A DNA stretch of 35,613 nt. It comes from Beijerinckiaceae bacterium (lineage in GTDB: Bacteria > Pseudomonadota > Alphaproteobacteria > Rhizobiales > Beijerinckiaceae). This document shows, piece after piece, positions 26,861 to 35,613 of this stretch. Each line of letters opens with the position of its first letter. The stretch's first letter is position 1. The stretch lies in the NCBI GenBank assembly GCA_947474545.1, contig CANJJI010000032.1, forward strand, positions 1 to 35,613. The letters are read 5' to 3'. Made by a program: the position numbers and the translations under genes. The notes beneath the pieces were generated by a model. That model had not been told where the DNA came from. It saw only the letters and a program-made list of their open reading frames with translations, and did not search any database.

Positions 26861-26867
26861 TCCGCGC

Positions 26868-28877
26868 ATGTATACCGCCATCGTCTTTCTCCCCCTTGCT
26901 GGATTTCTGATCGCTGGCATATTCGGCCGCCAGATGGGTCCGCGCCCGGCTGAGGTCATCACGACGACATTCCTGATGATCTCCGCGCTGTTGTCCTGGG
27001 TTGCATTTGCGCAAGTGGGACTTGGTTCCGCGCCGGCAACAGCGCCCGTGCTCGCCAACTGGATTACATCTGGCACTATGAAAATCGACTGGGCATTGCG
27101 CATCGACACGCTCACCGTGGTGATGCTCGTTGTCATCAACACTGTGTCCGCGCTCGTGCATCTCTATTCGGTCGGCTATATGCATGAAGATCCGCACCGC
27201 CAGCGGTTTTTCGCCTATCTGTCGCTGTTCACCTTCGCCATGTTGATGCTGGTGACAGCTGATAATCTCGTGCAGATGTTCTTCGGTTGGGAAGGTGTCG
27301 GTCTCGCGTCTTATCTGCTCATCGGCTTCTGGTATGAGAAGCCGTCCGCGAATGCAGCTGCGATCAAGGCGTTTGTCGTGAACCGCGTCGGCGATTTCGG
27401 CTTTGCGCTTGGTATTTTCATGCTGTTTGCGCTCACGGGTTCAGTCTCGCTCGATCATATTTTCGCCGCTGCGCCGGGTCTCGCAGAGAAAACCGTCCAT
27501 GTCTTTGGTATGGATGTGAATGCGATGACGATGATCTGCCTGTTGCTCTTCATGGGGGCGATGGGTAAATCGGCGCAATTCCTTTTGCACACATGGCTGC
27601 CGGACGCGATGGAAGGCCCGACGCCGGTATCCGCCCTCATCCATGCGGCAACCATGGTGACGGCTGGCGTGTTCATGGTCTCGCGCCTCTCGCCACTGTT
27701 CGAGACATCGCCGGATGCACTGAATATTGTGATTATCTTTGGCGCCACAACGGCGTTTTTCGCTGCGACTGTCGGTCTTGTTCAGAACGATATCAAGCGC
27801 GTGATTGCCTATTCGACCTGTTCGCAGCTGGGATACATGTTCGTCGCCTGTGGCGCGGGGGCCTACAATCTGGCTGTTTTCCATCTCTTCACTCACGCAT
27901 TCTTCAAGGCGTTGTTGTTCCTTGGTGCAGGTTCGGTGATCCATGCCATGCATCATGAGCAGGACATGCGCCGCATGGGTGGGCTCGCCAAGCACATTCC
28001 CATCACCTTCTGGATGATGACGATTGGCACGTTTGCGCTGACGGGCTTGCCGCTGACTGCCGGTTTCTTCTCTAAGGACGCCATCATAGAAGCAGCCTTC
28101 GTCGCCCATCGCCCGGCTGCGCTCTATGCCTTTGTCATGGTCGTGATTGCAGCTGGTCTGACCTCCTTCTATTCGTGGCGTCTGGTGTTCTTGACCTTCT
28201 TCGGCAAGGAGCGCTGGGCGGAAGACGCGCACGATGCACATGGTCATGATGATCATGTCCATGCAGTTGCCGATGATCATGCACATGACGATCACGGCCA
28301 CCACAAGTTGGAGCCGCATGAATCGCCCAATGTCATGTTGATCCCGCTCTATGTGCTTGCGCTCGGTGCATTGTTCGCGGGCCTGCTGTTCAAGGATTAT
28401 TTCATCGGCGATAAGATGTCCGCCTTCTGGAAGCAGGCGTTGTTCTTTGGCAAGGACAACAAGGTGCTGGAAGAGATGCACCACGTGCCCGCCTTTGTTG
28501 CGCTTGTAGCAACCTACATGATGCTCATCGGTCTTGCCGTAGCTGTATGGTTCTACATCTTTTCTCCGGACACGCCGCGCAAGCTCGCCGAACAGCATCG
28601 CCCGCTCTATCTGTTCTTCCTGAACAAGTGGTATTTCGACGAGCTTTACGACCTCATCTTCGTGCGGCCTGCCTTTTGGCTCGGGCGTCTGTTCTGGAAG
28701 GGTGGCGACGGCCGCATCATTGATGGCCTCGGCCCGAACGGAATATCGGCGCGTATCGACGATCTGGCGGGCCGCGTCGTGAAATTGCAGACCGGGTATA
28801 TCTATCATTACGCGTTCGCGATGATGATCGGCCTGGCGGCAATTATCACCTGGTTCATGCTCGGCGGGGTGCATTGA
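26868..28877 (+). CDS. nuoL: NADH-quinone oxidoreductase subunit L (ND5 type), with a His-rich loop
   Basis: A 669-residue antiporter-like proton-pumping subunit. The [19 protein letters not shown] helix carries the key glutamate, and [24 protein letters not shown] is the family signature. The C-terminal end has the amphipathic lateral helix and final anchor. Residues 455-479 form an insert with 10 histidines and many aspartates, between transmembrane segments after the [17 protein letters not shown] loop. Such His-rich loops are known in alphaproteobacterial NuoL, but the number here is notable. The E. coli protein (613 residues) lacks it. Confidence 0.97.
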   Translation: MYTAIVFLPLAGFLIAGIFGRQMGPRPAEVITTTFLMISALLSWVAFAQVGLGSAPATAPVLANWITSGTMKIDWALRIDTLTVVMLVVINTVSALVHLYSVGYMHEDPHRQRFFAYLSLFTFAMLMLVTADNLVQMFFGWEGVGLASYLLIGFWYEKPSANAAAIKAFVVNRVGDFGFALGIFMLFALTGSVSLDHIFAAAPGLAEKTVHVFGMDVNAMTMICLLLFMGAMGKSAQFLLHTWLPDAMEGPTPVSALIHAATMVTAGVFMVSRLSPLFETSPDALNIVIIFGATTAFFAATVGLVQNDIKRVIAYSTCSQLGYMFVACGAGAYNLAVFHLFTHAFFKALLFLGAGSVIHAMHHEQDMRRMGGLAKHIPITFWMMTIGTFALTGLPLTAGFFSKDAIIEAAFVAHRPAALYAFVMVVIAAGLTSFYSWRLVFLTFFGKERWAEDAHDAHGHDDHVHAVADDHAHDDHGHHKLEPHESPNVMLIPLYVLALGALFAGLLFKDYFIGDKMSAFWKQALFFGKDNKVLEEMHHVPAFVALVATYMMLIGLAVAVWFYIFSPDTPRKLAEQHRPLYLFFLNKWYFDELYDLIFVRPAFWLGRLFWKGGDGRIIDGLGPNGISARIDDLAGRVVKLQTGYIYHYAFAMMIGLAAIITWFMLGGVH

Positions 28878-28878
28878 G

Positions 28879-30390
28879 ATGTTTGGCTTTGGCATTCTCT
28901 CAGGGCTGATCATCCTGCCTTTGGTAGGCGCGGCCTTCATATTATTGCTACGCGGCGAGAGTGAAGCCGTGTTGCGTAACGTGCGCTGGACAGCCTTGCT
29001 GACCACGATCATCACCTTCCTGCTTTCGCTCTATGCGTGGAGCTTGTTTGATACGCATTCTGCGGACTTCCAGCTCGTTGAGCAGAAAGCCTGGCTCGGT
29101 TCCGGCATCATCTACAAGCTCGGCGTCGACGGCATCGCCATGCCCTTCGTGCTTCTGACTACTTTGTTGATGCCGATCTGTATTCTTGCTTCATGGGAAT
29201 CCATCACCACACGCGTGAAAGAATATATGGTTGCGTTTCTCGTGCTTGAAACGCTGATGATCGGCGTTTTCTGTGCGCTTGATCTTGTGCTGTTCTATCT
29301 CTTCTTCGAAGCAGGCCTTATTCCGATGTTCCTCATCATCGGCGTATGGGGCGGCAAGAACCGCATCTACGCCAGCTTTAAATTCTTCCTCTATACGCTG
29401 CTGGGCTCGTTGCTGATGTTGCTGGCCATCATGGCCATGTATGGCGTTGCGGGCACGACCGACATCGTTACTTTGCTTAAAACGAGTTTTCCCTCGTCCA
29501 TGCAGAAATGGTTGTGGCTCGCCTTCTTCGCATCCTTCGCGGTGAAAATGCCCATGTGGCCCGTGCATACATGGCTGCCCGATGCGCACGTGGAAGCGCC
29601 GACGGCAGGCTCCGTGATCCTGGCCGGCATTCTGCTGAAAATGGGCGGCTACGGTTTTATCCGTTTCTCGCTGCCCATGTTTCCAGAAGCATCGCAATAT
29701 TTTGCGCCACTGGTGTGGACGTTGTCGATCATCGCTATCGTCTACACTTCGCTCGTGGCGCTGGTGCAGGAGGATATGAAGAAGCTCATTGCCTATTCAT
29801 CCGTCGCACATATGGGCTTCGTCACCATGGGCCTGTTCGCGATGAATGCGCAGGGCGTACAGGGGGCTGTCTTCCAGATGGTCAGCCACGGTCTCGTTTC
29901 AGGCGCTCTGTTCCTGTGCGTCGGCGTCGTCTATGATCGCTTGCATACGCGTGAAATCTCGGCCTATGGCGGTATTGTCAAGAACATGCCGATGTATGCC
30001 TTTGTCATGATGCTTTTTACCATGGCGAATGTCGGCCTGCCCGGCACATCTGGCTTTGTTGGTGAATTTCTCACACTGGCAGGGGCTTTCCGCGCCAACA
30101 CATGGGTCGCCTTCTTCGCTACCACGGGCGTCATCCTTTCGGCTGGCTATGCGCTTTATCTTTATCGCCGCGTCATCTTCGGTGTGCTTGATAAACCCGC
30201 GGTCGCCGCCATGAAGGACTTGAGCGCCCGCGAAATAATCTGCCTTGCGCCGCTTCTTGTGTTGACGATCTATTACGGCATTCACCCCGGGCCAATCCTT
30301 GAAGCCTGCGCCCCGGCCGTTGATCTCCTCATCAAGAATTACCAGACAGCCATCGCAGCGGCCAAAACCGCCGCCGTCGCGCTGCATTGA
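28879..30390 (+). CDS. nuoM: NADH-quinone oxidoreductase subunit M (ND4 type)
   Basis: A 503-residue antiporter-like proton-pumping subunit with about 14 helices. The [17 protein letters not shown] region holds the membrane glutamate, and [28 protein letters not shown] is the family signature. The length matches other alphaproteobacterial NuoM proteins. The ATG lies one base after the nuoL stop. Intact. Confidence 0.98.
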   Translation: MFGFGILSGLIILPLVGAAFILLLRGESEAVLRNVRWTALLTTIITFLLSLYAWSLFDTHSADFQLVEQKAWLGSGIIYKLGVDGIAMPFVLLTTLLMPICILASWESITTRVKEYMVAFLVLETLMIGVFCALDLVLFYLFFEAGLIPMFLIIGVWGGKNRIYASFKFFLYTLLGSLLMLLAIMAMYGVAGTTDIVTLLKTSFPSSMQKWLWLAFFASFAVKMPMWPVHTWLPDAHVEAPTAGSVILAGILLKMGGYGFIRFSLPMFPEASQYFAPLVWTLSIIAIVYTSLVALVQEDMKKLIAYSSVAHMGFVTMGLFAMNAQGVQGAVFQMVSHGLVSGALFLCVGVVYDRLHTREISAYGGIVKNMPMYAFVMMLFTMANVGLPGTSGFVGEFLTLAGAFRANTWVAFFATTGVILSAGYALYLYRRVIFGVLDKPAVAAMKDLSAREIICLAPLLVLTIYYGIHPGPILEACAPAVDLLIKNYQTAIAAAKTAAVALH

Positions 30391-30400
30391 AAGTAAGACC

Positions 30401-31837
30401 ATGTCGCTCTCATTCCAGTTCGCTCACTCGCTGCCGGAAATCATCATCGCGCTCGGTGCGCTCTTCCTGCTGATGCTCGGCGCATTCGGCGCAGGCAAGC
30501 GCGACTGGATCATCACGGAAGTCGCAATTGTCATTCTTGGCGTGGCGTTGTTGTCGATGTTTTATCCGGTGGATGGCAAGGCGCTGGTCTGGAACGGCGC
30601 CTTTGTTGATGACGCCTTTGCGCGTTTCATGAAGATGCTGGCTCTGGGCGGCGCTCTGGTTTCCCTTGTTCTGTCACGCGAGTTTATGGCGCGCGAAGAG
30701 ATCGATTTCTTTGAATTTCCGGTGCTGATCCTGCTCGCGACGCTTGGCATGTCCATGCTGATATCAGCCAATGGGCTTATTGCGCTCTATGTCGGCCTGG
30801 AGCTCATGAGTCTTGCTCTCTATGTTATCGCCGCTTTCCATCGTGATAACCTTCGTGCCTCTGAAGCTGGTTTGAAGTATTTCGCGCTTGGGGCTTTGTC
30901 ATCGGGCATGCTGCTGTATGGCTCATCGCTCATCTATGGTTTCACCGGAACAGTGAACTTCCCCGAATTGGCGGTCGCACTGCAGGGAACGCCGCCGCTC
31001 GGGGCCGTCTTCGGGCTTGTATTTATTCTCGCCGGGCTCGCGTTCAAGATGTCCATGGTCCCTTTCCACATGTGGACGCCTGACGTTTATGAAGGCGCCC
31101 CGACACCCGTGACCGCGTTCTTCGCATCTGCTGCGAAAATGGCGGCAGTTGCGATCACGGTCCGTATAGTCATCACAGCCTTTCCAGGCATCAAGCTGCA
31201 ATGGCAGCAGATCGTTATGTTTATCTCGATCCTGTCAATGATTGTTGGCGCTTTCGGCGCACTCTGGCAGACCAATATCAAACGCCTCATGGCCTATTCA
31301 TCTATCGGGCATATGGGTTTTGCAATGGTTGGTCTTGCGGCCGGCTCGGAGAACGGGGTCGCGGGCGTTCTTATTTATCTCGCCATCTACCTTGTGATGA
31401 CCTTGGGCACTTTTGCCACCATTCTGAGTATGCGCGTCGGCAATCAATATGTCGAAAATATCGGCGATCTCGCCGGCCTTTCCCGCAACAATGGACTGAT
31501 GGCCTTCGCTGTTGCGATGATGATGTTTTCGCTCTCCGGTATTCCCCCGCTCGCAGGATTTTTTGCGAAATATTATGTTTTCGCAGCCGCCATCAATGCA
31601 GGGCTTTACTGGCTGGCCGTGATCGGCATGCTCGCCAGCACCGTTGCTGCGTTTTATTATTTGCGTGTCGTGAAAATCGTTTATTTCGATCCGCCTGCGC
31701 GTCCCTTTGAGAGAGCAGCTATCGAAGTGCGGGGGGTCATGACTATCTGTCTGATTGTGGTTGTGATTTTCGGCGCTATTGCAAGCCCGTTGGTGGACGC
31801 TGCCGGCGCAGCAGCCCGGTCTCTCGTCTGGTATTGA
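30401..31837 (+). CDS. nuoN: NADH-quinone oxidoreductase subunit N (ND2 type)
   Basis: A 478-residue antiporter-like proton-pumping subunit, the third of the set. The ALYVGLELMSLALYVIAAF helix and the KMSMVPFHMWTPDVYEGAPTPVTAFFASAAK signature are intact. The ATG at 30401 is chosen from a frame open upstream to 30299 because the upstream part overlaps nuoM and is arginine/proline-rich. Its stop overlaps the birA TTG start. Confidence 0.97.
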   Translation: MSLSFQFAHSLPEIIIALGALFLLMLGAFGAGKRDWIITEVAIVILGVALLSMFYPVDGKALVWNGAFVDDAFARFMKMLALGGALVSLVLSREFMAREEIDFFEFPVLILLATLGMSMLISANGLIALYVGLELMSLALYVIAAFHRDNLRASEAGLKYFALGALSSGMLLYGSSLIYGFTGTVNFPELAVALQGTPPLGAVFGLVFILAGLAFKMSMVPFHMWTPDVYEGAPTPVTAFFASAAKMAAVAITVRIVITAFPGIKLQWQQIVMFISILSMIVGAFGALWQTNIKRLMAYSSIGHMGFAMVGLAAGSENGVAGVLIYLAIYLVMTLGTFATILSMRVGNQYVENIGDLAGLSRNNGLMAFAVAMMMFSLSGIPPLAGFFAKYYVFAAAINAGLYWLAVIGMLASTVAAFYYLRVVKIVYFDPPARPFERAAIEVRGVMTICLIVVVIFGAIASPLVDAAGAAARSLVWY

Positions 31838-32628
31838 GCGTGAAGCCGGGACCAGCGGCGTTAGCAGGCGGATACCGGGTCGAAGTCTTCGACACACTTG
31901 GCTCCACCCACGACGAAGCCATGGCCCGCGCCCGCGCAGGAGATCCCGGGAAACTCTGGATTGTCGCGCGGCAGCAGACAGCGGGACGCGGACGCATGGC
32001 GCGTCCCTGGGCTTCACCATCAGGCAATCTCTACGCAAGTCTGTTGCTGATTGATCCCGCGCCCGTCTCTGTTTCGCCGCAACTGGGCTTTGTGGCGGGC
32101 GTTGCGCTGGCTGATGCGGTTGCCTCGATAATAGGGCCGGGCAGGGCTCTGCTGAAATGGCCGAACGATCTATTGATCGCAGGCGCCAAACTCGCGGGCC
32201 TGCTGATCGAGGCGACCACCTTGCCCGATGGCCGTTTTGTCTGCGCAATTGGCTTTGGCGTCAATTGCGCGAGCCATCCAGACAACACGCCCTATCCTGC
32301 AACGAGCCTCGCGGATCACGTGGAAGAACTCAGCGCCGCGGTACTTTTCTCAGAATTGAGCGATTCATTTGCTTACTGGCTCGGCGTCTGGTCGCGCGGC
32401 GGAAATTTTACTGCGATCCGCCAGGCCTGGCTTGCTCGCGCGCACCCGGCGGGCACAAACTTGCGTGTCAGCGCGCAAGACCGCATAAGGGGGGGGAAAT
32501 TCAAGACCATTGACGAACAGGGCAGGCTTGTTCTCGATTGCGCTGACGGTGTCATCACATTTGACGCAGGCGACGTATTTCCGGTGGCGGGCGCCGAGAA
32601 CAACCAATCCCCGGAGCAGAATCCCTAA
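31834..32628 (+). CDS. birA: Biotin--[acetyl-CoA-carboxylase] ligase, class I (no repressor domain)
   Basis: A 264-residue cytoplasmic enzyme that activates biotin with ATP and attaches it to the carrier protein of carboxylases. The biotinyl-AMP loop is GRGRMARPW (51-59; the family usually has GRGRRGR), followed by GNLYASLLL, KWPNDLL (108-114) and K119. It starts directly at the catalytic domain, so the DNA-binding repressor domain of class II BirA is absent. The small C-terminal SH3-like domain is present. The start is TTG at 31834 overlapping the nuoN stop, or GTG at 31840. The position after nuoN is conserved in Rhizobiales. It overlaps rnj by one base (TAATG). Confidence 0.95.
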   Translation: MSVKPGPAALAGGYRVEVFDTLGSTHDEAMARARAGDPGKLWIVARQQTAGRGRMARPWASPSGNLYASLLLIDPAPVSVSPQLGFVAGVALADAVASIIGPGRALLKWPNDLLIAGAKLAGLLIEATTLPDGRFVCAIGFGVNCASHPDNTPYPATSLADHVEELSAAVLFSELSDSFAYWLGVWSRGGNFTAIRQAWLARAHPAGTNLRVSAQDRIRGGKFKTIDEQGRLVLDCADGVITFDAGDVFPVAGAENNQSPEQNP

Positions 32629-34292
32629 TGGCTGACAATGAACTTGTAATGATCCCGCTCGGCGGGATCGGCGAAATTGGCATGAATGCGACGCTTTATG
32701 GCTTTGGCCCGAAGCGCAAACGCAAATGGATCATGGTTGATTGCGGCGTGTCTTTCGCCGGCCCCGATCTGCCCGGCTGCGATCTCATTTTTCCCGATGT
32801 GTCCTATATTGCGAAGATCAAGCAGGATCTCATCGCGCTCATCGTCACCCATGCCCATGAAGATCATATCGGCGCCATCCCCTTTCTCTGGAACAAGCTC
32901 GGCTGCCCCGTCTATGCGACGGCCTTTGCTGCAGGCCTTCTTGAAATCAAGCGCCTGTCCGAAGAAGGCTCGCCAAAAGTTCCGTTGAATATTGTCAAAC
33001 CAGGCGATCGCGTAGATTTCGGCCCGTTCAATGTCGAGTTTATCAAGGTCGCCCATTCCATTCCTGAAAGTACGGCGCTTGCGATCCGCACCGAAGTGGG
33101 CACGGTCCTTCATACCGGCGACTGGAAAATCGACGCGACCCCCGGCGCAGGCTGGGCCACGGATGAAAAGCGCCTGCGCGAAATCGGCGATGAAGGCGTG
33201 CTCGCGCTCGTCTGCGATTCCACAAACATCCTGCGCGATGGGGTCAGCCCCAGCGAGAGCGACGTTGCCGCAACGCTCGAAAAGCTCATCAAGGATGCGC
33301 CGGGCCGCGTACTGGTCACGACTTTTGCCTCCAATGTCGCGCGTCTTCATGCGGTTGCCGAAGCCTCGGTGAAGGCGGGACGCTCGGTCATCCTCGCTGG
33401 CCGGGCCATGGACCGGGTCAGCGAAGTGGCGCGCGAACTTGGAATGCTCGAAAACATGCCGGAATTTCTCTCGCCCGATGTCTACAAGGACCTGCCGAGG
33501 GATCGCGTGGTCATCATGGCCACGGGATCGCAAGGCGAGAGCCGCGCGGCGATGGCGCGCATTGCGGAAGACGAGCATCCGCAGATCCGCCTCATTCCTG
33601 GCGACCGCGTGATTTTTTCCTCGCGTCCCATTCCCGGCAACGAGAAATCGATCAACGACATTATCAACGGCCTCATCAAGCAGGGCATAGAGGTGATCAC
33701 AGACCGCACGGCGCTGGTCCATGTATCGGGCCATCCCCGCCGCAACGAAGTTTCGCAGATGTACGATTGGATCAGGCCGCGCATTGCCATCCCCGCCCAT
33801 GGAGAGGCGCTGCATCTGGCTGAACACGCGAATTTCGCCCGCGCGAAAGGCGTGCCCCATGTTGTGAAAGCCGGAAATGGCGACGTTGTGCTGCTGTCTC
33901 CCACCGAACCCGGCGTGATTGATCAGGTCGCTCATGGCCGTCAATATTCGGATGGCAAGCTGATCATCAATGCCGATGACAATGCGCTGCGCGAACGCAG
34001 ACGGCTCGCTTTCAATGGAATTGTCACTGTCGCCATCGCCATCAGCGCGAAAGGCGATATGGCAGGGGATCCCGACGTCCTCACTTATGGCGTCCCCGCC
34101 CGTGCCGGCGATGGCCGCGCGATGGATGAAATTATCGACAAGGCCATCTTCCAGACCTTTGAAAGCCTGCCCAAAAACCGCCGCAAGGATGCTGACGCCC
34201 TGATGACCACAATGGAACGCTCCGTGCGCTCGGCCGTCGGGCAGGTCTGGGGCAAACGGCCCCATGTTCATGTGCTGGTGGTGGAGGTTTAA
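32628..34292 (+). CDS. rnj: Ribonuclease J
   Basis: A 554-residue metallo-beta-lactamase/beta-CASP RNase, with endo- and 5'-exonuclease roles in RNA decay and rRNA maturation. Metal ligands are seen in the THAHEDHIGA motif (H75, H77, D79, H80), HTGDWKID (H162, D165) and H391 in PAHGEALHL, with the beta-CASP HVSGH motif at 365-369. The length matches the family (about 550-555). The start overlaps the birA stop by one base. It ends the long plus-strand block. Confidence 0.97.
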   Translation: MADNELVMIPLGGIGEIGMNATLYGFGPKRKRKWIMVDCGVSFAGPDLPGCDLIFPDVSYIAKIKQDLIALIVTHAHEDHIGAIPFLWNKLGCPVYATAFAAGLLEIKRLSEEGSPKVPLNIVKPGDRVDFGPFNVEFIKVAHSIPESTALAIRTEVGTVLHTGDWKIDATPGAGWATDEKRLREIGDEGVLALVCDSTNILRDGVSPSESDVAATLEKLIKDAPGRVLVTTFASNVARLHAVAEASVKAGRSVILAGRAMDRVSEVARELGMLENMPEFLSPDVYKDLPRDRVVIMATGSQGESRAAMARIAEDEHPQIRLIPGDRVIFSSRPIPGNEKSINDIINGLIKQGIEVITDRTALVHVSGHPRRNEVSQMYDWIRPRIAIPAHGEALHLAEHANFARAKGVPHVVKAGNGDVVLLSPTEPGVIDQVAHGRQYSDGKLIINADDNALRERRRLAFNGIVTVAIAISAKGDMAGDPDVLTYGVPARAGDGRAMDEIIDKAIFQTFESLPKNRRKDADALMTTMERSVRSAVGQVWGKRPHVHVLVVEV

Positions 34293-34443
34293 GCGCAGGC
34301 AAAGTAACGGCGCGGAGCGCTGACCACCGGCACGCTTCGCGATTACAAAGCGGAGTGGAGCACTGCGCTCCCAGCGCCAACAGCCTCGCAGTGCGGATGC
34401 ACGCGAGGGGAAGAAGCTTAGTCGACAAGAAACAACGCATCTA
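34293..34443. other. Convergent intergenic region after rnj
   Basis: This 151-base gap lies between rnj and the convergent basic-protein gene. A five-base stem GGAGC/GCTCC (34357-34361, 34367-34371) is present but has no T-run, so I do not call a terminator. Confidence 0.4.
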
Positions 34444-35130
34444 TCACGACGTATCAGGCGACAGCGCATTGCGGGCGAGCCAGTCGCATTCGCGCAGTAC
34501 GTGATCGATTTCGAGACGCGGTTTTTGGCGATGGCCCGGCGGGTGTCCCGGCCGCAGGGGCGTTCTGAATTTCAACTTCGGCACGTCCTGCCGTCTGGCC
34601 AGCGCGCGCACAAGCCGTTTGGCCTGATGCGGCAGATCGTTGAGCGCGCCGACCACGGCCTCAAGCCGGCGGAGGAGATTGATGGGGCTAATATCATTAG
34701 CCTTTTTGTCCGCCGGGGCTGGGGCGTTGAGACTCTCCTTGAGCCTGCGGAGTCCCTCATCGGTGAGCGAAATAATGCGCGGCAACGCGGCAGGAGTTTT
34801 TTTCGCCGGGCGTTGACGCCAAAACCGCTGCCGGGGATCGAAAAGCCCAAAAGACTGGCGCTTTTTTCCCTGCCCCGTGCGGGCAATGCTTGCGGGCATA
34901 GAACGCTGTTGCGATCGCGGTGGCGGCGCTTTCATGCCTGTGATCGTCACCAGAACCACGATCAACCGCCGCACAGCCGATTCAGCAGGACGCAGCACAC
35001 GGACAATCCTGCGATGCAGCTCTACAGAAATCCGCGCAGGCCCAGTCCCCCCACCCAGCAGAGTGAAGAGCCCTGCGATGATGCGGGCGAGGAGGGTTTT
35101 GTTGAGATCGATGGCTGCGGGAATATCCAT
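34444..35130 (-). CDS. Uncharacterised basic protein with LexA-type box upstream
   Basis: A 228-residue protein I cannot assign. Near the N-terminus there is a hydrophobic stretch (LLARIIAGLFTLLGGGT), then an RRIVRVLRPAESAVRRLIVVL segment with a second hydrophobic run. The remainder is basic and proline-rich, with a helical RIISLTDEGLRRLKESLNA segment and another LLRRLEAVVGALNDLPHQAKRLVRALARR segment. The start at 35130 is preferred because earlier in-frame starts (up to 35283) would lie within or before the promoter at 35162-35189; no good ribosome-binding site is visible. It is encoded opposite to rnj with a 151-base convergent gap. The LexA-type box in its promoter suggests DNA-damage induction. 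Confidence 0.7.
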   Translation of the reverse strand: MDIPAAIDLNKTLLARIIAGLFTLLGGGTGPARISVELHRRIVRVLRPAESAVRRLIVVLVTITGMKAPPPRSQQRSMPASIARTGQGKKRQSFGLFDPRQRFWRQRPAKKTPAALPRIISLTDEGLRRLKESLNAPAPADKKANDISPINLLRRLEAVVGALNDLPHQAKRLVRALARRQDVPKLKFRTPLRPGHPPGHRQKPRLEIDHVLRECDWLARNALSPDTS

Positions 35131-35149
35131 GGGGCGCTTTGCTCGAATC

Positions 35150-35164
35150 GAACAAAACAAGAAC
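35150..35164 (-). promoter_or_regulatory. LexA (SOS) operator candidate, GTTC-N7-GTTC
   Basis: On the minus strand the sequence reads GTTC-TTGTTTT-GTTC, exactly the alphaproteobacterial LexA box. It lies 20-34 bases before the start codon at 35130 and overlaps the -10 region (35162-35167), so bound LexA would block transcription. Confidence 0.7.
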
Positions 35165-35189
35165 ATAATGTTTGGGGAAATTTTGTCAA
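35162..35189 (-). promoter_or_regulatory. Sigma70-like promoter of the LexA-box gene
   Basis: On the minus strand a perfect -35 TTGACA (35184-35189) is followed after 16 bases by TATGTT (35162-35167). The spacing is a little short and the -10 moderate. It sits about 32 bases before the start at 35130. Confidence 0.6.
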
Positions 35190-35284
35190 TAGGGTTCTTT
35201 TCAATTCCACTTCGAGCGCCGGATTCCATCGGCCGCGCGAACCGGAATGTGCAACAGAATGGCGCTTTTAGCGGGGGATTCAAA
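35190..35284. other. Short non-coding stretch
   Basis: Between the promoter of the basic-protein gene and the stop of the truncated open frame. I see no gene or clear element. The whole gap between the basic-protein start and the insertion element (35131-35518) otherwise holds only the promoter, the LexA box and the frame described separately. Confidence 0.4.
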
Positions 35285-35518
35285 TCAGCATAGTCTGGGT
35301 AATTGGTAGGTTGTCACGCTATCCTCAGGCTCGACGAGTTGCTCCCTAGCGCTACGATGTAAACGCAGCGTAACAGAGGCTGCGTCTGTTACGCCAGAGC
35401 AGCCAGACGGGTCGCTCACTTTTAGGTTGAAACCAATTTCCATTTTCCCTATGCGAATATTAGCTGCCAGCAAGGAACCATTAATTGTAAATGACAGTGC
35501 CGGGATCAAAACATAAAG
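35285..35518 (-). pseudogene. Possible 3' remnant of a gene interrupted by an IS3-family element
   Basis: A minus-strand frame is open from the insertion junction at about 35518 to a stop at 35285-35287, about 77 codons. The sequence (for example IGKMEIGFNLKVSDPSGC) has a plausible beta-strand pattern but no family I recognise. No good start is seen; the only candidate is a TTG at 35507-35509. It may be the C-terminal end of a disrupted gene or simply a chance frame. Confidence 0.3.
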
Positions 35519-35613
35519 TGAACCGCCGCGGGATTGCCGGAGGCTCCAACTCCTGAGAAGGTGGAGCCACTATGAGCAAGACTGCAAACAAGTATTCAAC
35601 TGAAGTGGGCGAA
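35519..35613 (+). mobile_element. Left end of an IS3-family insertion sequence (continues past window)
   Basis: The sequence from 35519 begins TGAACCGCCGCGGGATTGCC and continues through GGAGGCTCC, with an AGAAGGTGGAG ribosome-binding region, directly before an ATG at 35572. This arrangement and terminus type are those of many IS3-family elements in Rhizobiales. The right end lies outside the window, so terminal repeats and target duplication cannot be checked. Confidence 0.72.
35572..35613 (+). CDS. IS3-family transposase OrfA, first 14 codons
   Basis: MSKTANKYSTEVGE fits the usual N-terminus of IS3-family OrfA proteins (MSKTxNKYSPEVRER type), the helix-turn-helix subunit that is fused to the DDE OrfB by programmed frameshifting. 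Only 14 codons are in the window, so integrity cannot be judged. Confidence 0.7.
   Translation, partial: MSKTANKYSTEVGE

Noticed and set aside
27441-29015. 524-codon minus-strand frame antisense to nuoL/nuoM
   Set aside because: It is a shadow of the GC-biased third codon positions of nuoL, with His/Arg/Gln-rich nonsense translation.
34357-34371. Terminator after rnj
   Set aside because: The stem is only five base pairs and is not followed by a T-run on either strand.
32625-34469. 614-codon open frame on the minus strand antisense to rnj
   Set aside because: It mirrors the codon pattern of RNase J, which has intact catalytic motifs in the other strand; the translated sequence has no domain sense.
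1-35613. CRISPR array or prophage
   Set aside because: No regularly spaced direct repeats, cas genes or phage structural genes are visible.

Overview
The window looks like an alphaproteobacterial chromosome, most likely Rhizobiales (Hyphomicrobiales). The main reasons are a complete 14-gene complex I operon (nuoA to nuoN, separate nuoC and nuoD, a mitochondrial-like ~690-residue NuoG) running straight into birA and an RNase J gene, abundant Bug-type binding proteins, and a GTTC-N7-GTTC LexA-type box, the alphaproteobacterial SOS signature. The family or genus cannot be fixed from the sequence alone.

Layout. 1-1211: the 3' part of a TRAP transporter large permease (DctM), cut by the window edge. 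1286-3190 (minus): a 634-residue membrane-anchored protein I do not recognise. 3444-11978 (plus): an accessory metabolic locus holding an EutA-like reactivase without its enzyme EutBC, a bicupin protein, two paralogous Bug/TctC periplasmic binding proteins without TctA/TctB, a two-gene quaternary-amine-type ABC importer (ATPase plus fused permease/binding protein), and an NtaA-like flavin monooxygenase. 11992-12849 (minus): nadC. 13088-13801 (plus): a secreted ClpP-fold protein. 13918-13994: tRNA-Asp(GTC). 14044-15443 (minus): a VOC/extradiol-dioxygenase-like protein and an HpcH/HpaI aldolase. 15675-16846 (plus): a split two-gene chromate transporter.

17001-34292 (plus): one tightly packed block, nuoABCD-x-nuoEFGH-y-nuoIJKLMN-birA-rnj. 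Many genes overlap by 1-4 bases. Two extra small membrane-protein genes (x at 19770, y at 25129) are translationally coupled into the operon and are good candidates for lineage-specific complex I subunits or assembly factors.

34444-35613: a 228-residue protein on the minus strand preceded by a sigma70-like promoter overlapping a LexA box, then an open frame that runs into the left end of an IS3-family element at about 35519. The element continues past the window.

The genes fall into three groups: uptake and oxidation of small organic or amine substrates (left third), a possible ring-cleavage/aldol-cleavage pair plus chromate efflux (middle), and respiratory NADH oxidation (right half). The least explained items are the orphan EutA locus, the 634-residue membrane protein, the two small nuo-embedded membrane proteins, and the LexA-box-preceded gene.
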